Shown: positions 57,179-64,000 of the stretch, piece after piece
Layout of the letters: each line of letters opens with the position of its first letter
Position numbering within the stretch: position 1 is the stretch's first letter
Assembly (NCBI GenBank): GCA_009859145.1
Contig: VRVR01000042.1
Location: 151,445-215,444 of the forward strand
DNA length: 64,000 nt
Direction: 5' to 3'
Origin: Andalucia godoyi
Lineage: Eukaryota; Discoba; Jakobea; Jakobida; Andaluciidae
Position numbers and translations under genes: made by a program
The notes under the pieces: generated by a model
Told to the model about the DNA's origin: nothing
Seen by the model: the letters and a program-made list of their open reading frames with translations, nothing else
Databases searched by the model: none

Positions 57179-58532
57179 ATGGCGACGGTCAATATTGGAA
57201 ATGTGTCCGACGAGTTCTATCGGTACAAAATGCCGGTCATGAAGACTCAGATTCTCAGTCGAGGAAACGGAATCAAGACGTGGGTTGTCAATGTTTCAGA
57301 CATTGCGAAGGCGCTTTCTCGCCCTCCGGACTATCTCATCAAGTTTTTTGGATTTGAACTTGGTGCTCAGACAAAATGGGAGGCAGCGGCTCAGAAGGGA
57401 ATTGTAAATGGAGAGCACACTCTTGAGACTCTCAATGGCCTTCTTGCGCAGTTTATCTCCAAGTTTGTGACGTGTGCAGCATGCAAGAATCCGGAAACCA
57501 ACATCTTCCTCCGGGGGGACACTGTTCGACTCGAGTGTGTTGCGTGCGGAAACACGACTAAGGTGGATCCCATTGAGCGTCTATGCAGTTACATTAAGAA
57601 CCACCCGCCCGCAGAAAATGCGAAAAAGAAGACCACTTCTGTAGACAAGGTTGGAGCGACTCCTGCTGCCGAGGAAAACGTGGAAGCCATTGCGTCGGTT
57701 GATGTGAATGTTCTAGCCAATCAGATTGATTCGCTCCAAGTGCAGCAAAAAGAAGGTATGTTTTTTCCCTTTCGGATGATCACCGTTTCTTCCTCTTCTT
57801 CGTTTCTCCCCTTGGTCGGTTTCGGAATGCAGCGTTTTATGATGAAAAACTTCACAGACCTGTTCTGATGGACGTTGATGAACTAAGTGTTTATTGCCTC
57901 TCTGATCAACCTGCGTTTCGTTTTTTCCACCCGTTCACGACCTCCTTCTATTTCTATTTCTATTTCTATTTCTATTTTTTATTTTACTATTTTTACGTCT
58001 ATTTTCGAACCATTTCTGACGTTTATACTCACGAAAATGATTCCTGACTGAAATAGAAAACCCTATTGAAGTATTATCTGCGTGGGGTCGAGAGCATCCA
58101 GATGCGTCTGCAGATGACGTTTTGGCCGCCGTGGATCGTTACATGGTGATCCACGATCTGAAGGCCGACGATGGTGTTTTGTTGCTCTTCACTTCTGGAT
58201 TGATCAATGCCGAGAGCCTCGTCCGCCGCATCAAGGTTTGGGGTCCAGTCATCGCAGGCATTACCAAGGAATACGGTGGCCCCGTTGAGAAGAAGCTTTT
58301 CCCATCCATGGCAACCATGATGACCACCAAGGAACAGCTTGCGCTCATCCCGAATGTGCTTTCCGAGTTGTATGATGCAGATGCCATTGATGAAACTGCG
58401 ACTCGAAAATGGTTCAAGAAAGCAAAGTCCAAGGATGCGCCGAAGGAGCACCAGAAGCTGCGCAAGGCCGCGAAACCGTTCCTGGATTGGCTGAAATCTG
58501 CCGAAGAAGAAGGATCAGGCGATGATAATTAG
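57179..58532 (+). CDS. Translation initiation factor eIF5 (two exons: 57179-57755, 58057-58532)
   Basis: The spliced product has 350 residues. Exon 1 encodes the N-terminal GTPase-activating domain, with the arginine finger at Arg15 (FYRYKMP) and the conserved GNGIKT and RPPDYLIKFFGFELGAQT. It also encodes a four-cysteine zinc ribbon (CAACKNPET, then CVACGN). Exon 2 encodes the C-terminal W2/HEAT domain that binds eIF2-beta, eIF1 and eIF3, ending in an acidic-aromatic box (FLDWLKSAEEE). eIF5 triggers GTP hydrolysis by eIF2 when the start codon is recognised. Splicing at GAAG/GTATGT and AATAG/AAAAC restores the frame as QQKEENPIEVL. Without splicing, exon 1 runs to a stop at 57868 and lacks the W2 domain. 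This is the only intron I can support in the window. Confidence 0.93.
57756..58056 (+). other. Spliceosomal intron of eIF5 (301 bp, phase 1)
   Basis: The donor is GTATGT and the acceptor is TAG, with a TTCCTGAC-type branch sequence about 10 bp before the acceptor. A (TTTCTA)n hexamer array at 57945-57980 provides the pyrimidine-rich stretch. The intron contains in-frame stops, so unspliced message cannot produce the full factor. Confidence 0.88.
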
Positions 58533-58893
58533 TTCTCCTGTCCCGACGACGATGTCGTTCGTCAGATTTCGCTTTTGCGAATCATCAGATGTCGTTCTCA
58601 AGTAAATCACCTTCAATCCAATAAGTGTCGTTTTGTACCGCGCGAGTTCACGGCACTCCGTCTTTGCTGTTTGGGGCATTCGGGAATCGGGTAAGGGTTC
58701 AGAGACCGCTGTAGAGGCACTTCGCGACTTTTTTCGTCTTTCCCGTATTGAAACCTCGCTTGTTTCGTCGTATTTTTTACTTTTACTTTTACCTTTATTA
58801 TTATTATTTTTATTATTATTAAACTCCCTTCTTTCCCCCCTTCCGGTGGTGGGTATTCCCCTTGTTGTCTTGTACCTGCTTGTAGAGCAGTTC
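58533..58893. other. Spacer upstream of the SWIM gene
   Basis: This is 361 bp. TTA/TTTTTATT-rich sequence at about 58770-58825 lies before the ATG. The downstream gene's frame is open back to 58633 but reads as hydrophobic low complexity, so it is not included. No gene is seen. Confidence 0.5.
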
Positions 58894-59542
58894 ATGGATT
58901 CCGATCATCCCCAGACGCATCCTGTGACGTCTGCGTCTGCGTCTGCAGGATCGTCGAGTCGATCGCAGAATCCCGAATACGAATGCCCTGTTGTTCCATT
59001 TGCGGAGCATTTGCCTATTTCTGCCAGCTCTTCTTCTGCCTCGTCCGCTGCACTTAGGCTTCATCGGAATACTGCCTCTGCTCTTGCCTCGTTGTTGGCA
59101 GTTCCGTCAGCTGCGTCGTTGTTCAGCAGATCAGCAGCACCAAATGTCAGACAGGCCCATCCCTCTGGGATATCATCCATGTCATTACCCAGCGCAGTCC
59201 ACGGGTCACATCCGGAATTTATGATGAGCCACGACGTGTATGCGGGACATACGGATCATACTTCGCAAATGGTGCTTCCGACATTCAGCAGGCCTTCGTT
59301 GGAGGAAGCGAAGTTGCTGGCCTTTGGAAATTTCCTCAGGAATTTTCGATCATTTTTCCTCCGACGAGAAGAATACCGTTATGAGTCCCGACGGCTGTAT
59401 TTTCAGTCCAAGAAGGCGGATAGGAGGGATATGATGCAGCAGCAGTCGTCTCAGCGCAGACAGCAACATTCGGCGCGTCCCACTCGTGATGACAGTTCCG
59501 GGGGAGAGGATGAAGATAAGGGGGATGGTGAGGATGGTGGTA

Positions 59543-59574
<32 letters not shown>

Positions 59575-62511
59575 GATGGTGATGGTGATGATGACGACGA
59601 CGATGACGATGACGCTGCTCATGCTGATGATGGTGATGGTGATGGTGATGGTGATGTGCGAGAGGACTCGAACATGCCCAAAACGCAGTTCTTCATGCCC
59701 CCGTTTACTCCGTGTCCTGCTGGGTTTGAACAATTTTTTGTTCCTATGACTGCCTGGACGTCTTCTCTGGACATGACGTTCGAGGAGCTTGCCCATTACG
59801 CACAAATGCTGCAAAATGAACTTGCCTCTGGCAATATGAAAGTGCGCTGCATACAGCGTAGACCGATCTTTGCAATGCTGCTGCCTGCAGAGTATGCACA
59901 GCGGTTTAGGGATTTTGATTCGGCGTGTTCGGGAGGCGGATGGTGTGCTGATCACGGCAAAATGGGGCAAAAATCCACAGTATTTTCTTGTTCACGGGCT
60001 CGAGTGTCCAGAACCAAGAATGCAAACGGTCCGGCACGTGCGAACCGCGTGACAGTGAGAACGGCAGTAGATGAGAACGGCATCTTGCGTGCTGAGGATC
60101 CTTGCCCGTTCAACGCAACCTGTCGTTACGTCGACAACAAGTTTGTGCTGGTGATGTTTTTCCGAAACCATCACCATGTGTACGATGATGAGGGTCTTTT
60201 CCGAAGGGCAATGGACCTGCATCCACATCTCGTCGAGTTTGTCAAGGATCACGTTATTCGTGGATACCACGAGTCGAGCGTGCATGTTGATTTGTGGATG
60301 TCGGTGCTGAGAAAGTTTCTCCAGGAAAAGCGCAAGCCGTCGTTTGTTGATTCTGCGTTGTTCCCTTCGAGTGCCACCATCAGTAACATGGTTAAGCACA
60401 TACGAAAGGGACATCCACGCGTTCGCATCCCCATAGAGGATCTGCAGGATATGCATCAGCTTGTCCGCGAATATCCAGTGTCTCTAAAACTATTAGAGCC
60501 GTTTGTCTACGAGCATGGAGAACTCATCCGGCATTTTATCCTTCATGTCGGAGATGGAATTTGTATTAACAACTACCTGACCTTCTGCAAAGGAAATCTT
60601 CTGCTGTTGGATGGGACACAGAACGGGCTGGACGTTGGCTATCGCGTCTACAGTGCTTTTGGAATCGATTCGAAAACAGGACGGCCGCAAATCTGTGGAC
60701 ATTTGTTTACCTCGGATTTTTCGAACGTCGCTCTCCGAAAGTGGCTGAAATATCTTTGCAGAGATGGTCTTCCTTTGGAAGCCGTTGTCCATTGCGACCC
60801 GACCCAGGAGGACTTTTTCCGTGAAGGGCTGGATAACGTTGGGTTTCCTGTGTCTGCTGTCTGTTTCTTCAGCACCATTAGAAGTCTGATCGACTCGTTG
60901 CCTGAATTCCGACGTGCTCAGAGAAGCGTTGGCAAAGCTCTCATCCGCCAGTTATATTTGGCGGATTCTCGGGAGCGGTTCAACCAAGTGATGGGCCATT
61001 TGTCTCGTTTCTTTCAAAATATGGAGGAAACCACTGCATACTGGAATATCCATTATAGTCGGCCGTTGGAGGCATGGTGGTCTCTTCGATCTCGATATCC
61101 CAGTCTTCCGATCATTCAGTGTCTTGATGTCTGTCATCGCCGTGCGCAGTACACAGGGGAAGGCAAGCATCGCATGTTTTTGTATAGACTCGGGGATGTC
61201 TTGCGCTCCTTGGCGGGTGCTGACGTTTCGGAGTATTTGGAGGTTTGCGTTCACGTCAAGGAAGGTGGCCACAAGAATGGATCTGGCAAGATTCAGCTCA
61301 CCAATTTGTTGAAGTATGGGGAAGAGAATGTGGAAGCGCTGCTTTCCTGCCGACATGAGACATTCGATGCGTGCAATTGTCGATGCAAGGTGCTAAGCGA
61401 AGACGCTGGCTCGCAGATGTTCACGTATTTTGCAAACGAAGACTCGTTTGATGTGAACATGCGAGCGTTCAAGTGTTCTTGCACCCTGTTTGAGGAACGC
61501 CCCCATCTTCCCTGCAAGCATGTTGTTGCAATTTCGATGCTTTTGGAAACAGAAGCCGGAAAGAATGCCATTTGGCAAATTGTTCCGGGCTGTCGCTCAC
61601 CGGATTTCGTTGGAAAAGAGCATCAGCAATTGCAGGCTCTCTTTCGTGCCTTTGACTACGACGAAAGGGAGAATAGCAAAATGTCGCTCTTGCTGCATGT
61701 TCGTTCGTATTTTCGCAATCGCATGATCCCAGATCTGGACATCAATCTGGACGATCTGGGCTATAAAGCAGGGACGTTGACTGATGAAGCAGTGAGAGAG
61801 GACGATTCGGCGTCGAATCCTCGAGCAAGTGCTGTCCATCCTTCCGAGGTCCCGCAACCACGAAAATCCTGGAACATTGGCGTTCCAGGTTCTCACGCTG
61901 GCCCGCCTCCTTCGTCTGTGTCGGGAGGGGCGATTGTGAACGGCGGTCTGCGAACGAGCGTGACACTTCAACTGCGCTTCCTTCTGCAATCTGTAGAATC
62001 CGTCGGCGATGATGAGCTGCAGAACATGCATGATGTTCTGACCGCTTTTGTCTCTGATCCTGTCGAGGGGGGTCGGAATCCGGGGAAGCGTCGGCGAATC
62101 GACACGACTGCAGATATTCACGAGTCCCCAGCAAGCATCTCGGATGGGTCTGCGATGTCCCATCTGTCTGCAGTGACCAGCAATGTGTCTGCATCTTCGA
62201 TTCTTGCGACGCCGTCGGCCACCACGCTGTACATTTCGTCCAATTCGTCCACGACGTTTCCCAATGGAGGTCCTTCTTTTGCGAACTCGTCTGCGTTTTC
62301 ACAGCCCACATTTGTACCGTTGTTTGGAGGCGCTTCCAATTTGCATAATCAGCAGCAGACTTCTTTCCTACAGCCACCGCCACACCACGCAAGTTTAATC
62401 ATAGCCCCGGATATGCGACTGCATGTTCTCGGCTCGTCGACTGGTCTTTCAAGCGCGACTCCGTCTGTGGATGCCGGCCATTTGCCGTCTGCAACGCCCT
62501 CAATGCAGTGA
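58894..62511 (+). CDS. MULE-transposase-derived protein with SWIM zinc finger
   Basis: The protein has 1205 residues. An acidic low-complexity stretch (about 195-260; Asn, Asp and Gly encoded by AAT and GATGGT repeats) follows a Ser-rich N-terminus. A Cys/His-rich segment (about 316-432; CSGGGWCADHG, CPFNATC, FRNHHHVY) resembles the DNA-binding zinc regions of FAR1/MULE proteins. The middle (about 550-690) resembles a MULE DDE core. It has a first Asp in NLLLLDGTQN and a second in VVHCDPTQEDFF, but the usual C-x-x-H after it reads CFFSTIRS. A SWIM zinc finger lies at about 860-885 (CSCTLFEERPHLPCKH). A Ser-rich tail follows. No flanking inverted repeats are recognised. It is probably a domesticated transposase acting in the nucleus. 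Confidence 0.75.
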
Positions 62512-62742
62512 GGATTCCCGTTGTCGAATTGGGCTTGTTTGTGCGTTTTCTTCCTCTTCTTCTTCTTCTCACCTACTTGTATATACAGTACACAGCATAC
62601 TGGAACTGTGCTGCTACTTATTTTATCGTGTCGTCCGTGTACTGTACTGCATACCTCCCCCAAATCCCTCCCAATATCCAATACACAGACACAGTACGCC
62701 GCCTTTTCAGTTGCTTTCCTCTTTGCTTCCATCCCACCATCG

Positions 62743-62800
62743 GCCGTTTTTCCTGTTGTACAAAACGACAGCCGTTTTTCCTGTTGTACAAAACGACAGC
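62743..62800. repeat. 28-bp tandem duplication
   Basis: The unit GCCGTTTTTCCTGTTGTACA plus AAACGACA is repeated twice exactly, and a third copy starts. It contains the palindrome TTGTACAA. Confidence 0.9.
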
Positions 62801-62935
62801 CGTTTCCGTTGTTCTTGTGCGCTCGCCAAAACATGAGTCATTGTCTATTGAAAGAAATTCCGAACTTGACTACGGTAAGAACATCGCGTCCTCCGTAAGG
62901 TTAGACAAGCAGAGTTCTGGGTATGATACTGTTCC

Positions 62936-62976
62936 TTTGATGTTCATACACAAAACGGTCGACTGTCGTTCTGGCC
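62936..62976 (+). promoter_or_regulatory. Sequence shared with the region upstream of the WD40 gene
   Basis: The first 23 bp are identical to 41965-41987 and the next about 13 bp are similar. It lies 95-135 bp upstream of the LRR gene's ATG, in the same relative orientation as the other copy. Confidence 0.55.
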
Positions 62977-63070
62977 ACACAGCGACCCGTCTTTGTCTTT
63001 TTGCTCATTTTCTTCCTTTTGCTCCTTTTCTTCTGGTGAATGCATTTGGTGAACAGTGCCTAGTCCTTGG

Positions 63071-64000
63071 ATGAATCCTCTATTGTCCTTTCGATCGGAC
63101 TATCTATTGGCTTGTCAAACACTTTCGTTTCCGTCGAATTCGACGTTTTTGCAACAAATCGATGCTGAACAGTCCTTCTCGTTGACGGAACTCGTGTATT
63201 GTGGGTCTTCTGGACCGCTGTCAAAGACGGGGAGCATATGTCTGAGTCTTGCGCTTCAGAAGAACACGTCGGTGCGATCTCTCGAGCTTGCATCGAACAA
63301 AATGGAAGACGACGGAGCCTCGGCGATCGTCACGTCCTTGTCTCTGCGATACCAATCGTTCTCTGTGTATATCACACGTCTTGATTTATCTGGGAATTCA
63401 CTGACGCTGCGATCGTGTGGTTCGATATCAGATTATTTGTTATCTTCTTCTGGGAGCCATCTTTCAACACTGATTTTGAGAAACAACAAGCTGGAGAGCC
63501 AGGGTGCGCAGAGGATCTTTAAAGCTGTTTGCGCGTCGCGAACGCTGGAAAGCTTAGATGTTTCTTCTTGTGGGATAGGCGCTGAAATTGCCGAGTCGTT
63601 TGGAGAACTCCTGTCCTTGAATTCGTCGATTGCCAATTTGTCAGTGAGTCATAACCGATTTGGAGATCGTGTGCTTGAACATGCCAAAGATGCTCTGGCT
63701 GTGAACCCGACGCTCGTTTCGCTGAACTTGGAGTCTTGCCAGCTTGGATTCCAAGCCGCGAAGGCGATCCTTGCTGCCCTGAGCATCAACAACACCCTGC
63801 TTACACTGGACTTGAAGTTTAACAACATTTCGCCTGCCATCGCCTCTGGCATCTCCAAGTCGCTGGAGCGAAACAGCCGGAGGGTGTCACTCCATGCCCA
63901 GTCGTCAAAGTCCCAGATATTTCTCCTCCAGCATAGTGTTGGGTCTCCGCAAACGAATGCCCATGTCGCATCCGGGTCCGTCTCAAGCCGGAGTCCGAGT
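63071..64000 (+). CDS. Leucine-rich repeat (ribonuclease-inhibitor-like) protein, 3' truncated by the window edge
   Basis: An open frame of 310 codons starts at the ATG at 63071 and reaches the last base of the window without a stop. It contains LRR_RI-type repeats of about 28 residues: VRSLELASNKMEDDGASAI, ITRLDLSGNSL, LSTLILRNNKLESQGAQRI, LESLDVSSCGIG, IANLSVSHNRFGD, LVSLNLESCQLG and LLTLDLKFNNIS. This is the curved RNI-like fold found in NLRs, RanGAP and many protist proteins. The segment after residue 280 is Ser-rich. No catalytic domain is visible in the part present. The function is unknown, and domains beyond the edge could change the assignment. Confidence 0.8.
   Translation, partial: MNPLLSFRSDYLLACQTLSFPSNSTFLQQIDAEQSFSLTELVYCGSSGPLSKTGSICLSLALQKNTSVRSLELASNKMEDDGASAIVTSLSLRYQSFSVYITRLDLSGNSLTLRSCGSISDYLLSSSGSHLSTLILRNNKLESQGAQRIFKAVCASRTLESLDVSSCGIGAEIAESFGELLSLNSSIANLSVSHNRFGDRVLEHAKDALAVNPTLVSLNLESCQLGFQAAKAILAALSINNTLLTLDLKFNNISPAIASGISKSLERNSRRVSLHAQSSKSQIFLLQHSVGSPQTNAHVASGSVSSRSPS

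Larger units (their letters stand above)
62512..63070. other. Spacer between the SWIM gene and the right-edge LRR gene
   Basis: This is 559 bp. It contains a perfect 10-bp inverted repeat (62584-62593 with 62637-62646, TACAGTACAC/GTGTACTGTA) that could form a 3' hairpin. It also holds a 28-bp tandem duplication at about 62743-62800 and the element at 62936-62976 shared with the WD40 upstream region. No gene is seen. Confidence 0.6.

Noticed and set aside
57756-57868. Unspliced end of the first eIF5 frame as the true C-terminus
   Set aside because: The W2 domain continues in frame after a standard intron, and the joined junction matches eIF5 continuity.
1-64000. tRNA genes, rRNA genes and CRISPR arrays
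   Set aside because: I looked for T-loop-type GTTCGANTC with matching acceptor stems, rRNA-like blocks and regularly spaced repeats and found none. A covariance-model search would be needed to exclude tRNAs fully.

Overview
The window is nuclear DNA of a unicellular eukaryote with a compact, nearly intron-free genome: about 25 protein genes in 64 kb on both strands, separated by short spacers rich in simple repeats. The eukaryotic assignment rests on cytosolic ribosomal protein L26, eIF5, BOP1/ERB1, KIN17, ASF1, Beclin/ATG6, XPG/RAD2, a mitochondrial carrier and a cytoplasmic dynein intermediate chain. Only one intron is evident, in eIF5. A fungal-type Zn2Cys6 regulator, two single-repeat SHAQKYF-like Myb proteins, a hybrid adenylation/polyketide megasynthase and a MULE/SWIM gene do not point to one lineage. 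I cannot name the organism. Dynein argues against flowering plants, and the Myb type and intron pattern argue against animals.

Layout, left to right. (1) 0-7 kb: a small orphan, an XPG/RAD2 nuclease, and a membrane-anchored protein with three similar domains. (2) 7-15 kb: RPL26 and BOP1/ERB1 (ribosome synthesis), phosphopantetheine adenylyltransferase (CoA synthesis), and divergently from it dynein intermediate chain. (3) 15-20 kb: a repeat-bearing spacer and a tandem Myb pair. (4) 20-27 kb: KIN17, a 20-N assembly gap, a mitochondrial carrier, an SGNH hydrolase, an enoyl-CoA-reductase-like enzyme and a LEM/HeH-like membrane protein. (5) 27-35 kb: a GPI-anchored modular surface protein, Beclin, ASF1 and the Zn2Cys6 regulator. 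(6) 35-49 kb: a very large SNF2-RING protein, a WD40/coiled-coil protein with an array of LC8-like motifs, and an LRR protein. (7) 49-58.5 kb: the megasynthase TE-A-PCP-KS-AT-KR-ACP, diverging from eIF5. (8) 58.9-64 kb: a MULE-transposase-derived SWIM protein and an LRR gene running off the right edge.

Most neighbours are functionally unrelated, as expected for a eukaryote. Two loose themes exist. One is CoA/acyl metabolism: the adenylyltransferase, the carrier, the reductase-like enzyme and a megasynthase that needs phosphopantetheine. The other is dynein: the intermediate chain and the WD40 protein with LC8-like motifs. Neither is evidence of a cluster. The most unusual items are the megasynthase architecture, the LC8-like array, a dispersed intergenic repeat family with three copies, a perfect 23-bp sequence shared upstream of two genes, and a palindromic telo-box-like sequence upstream of RPL26.
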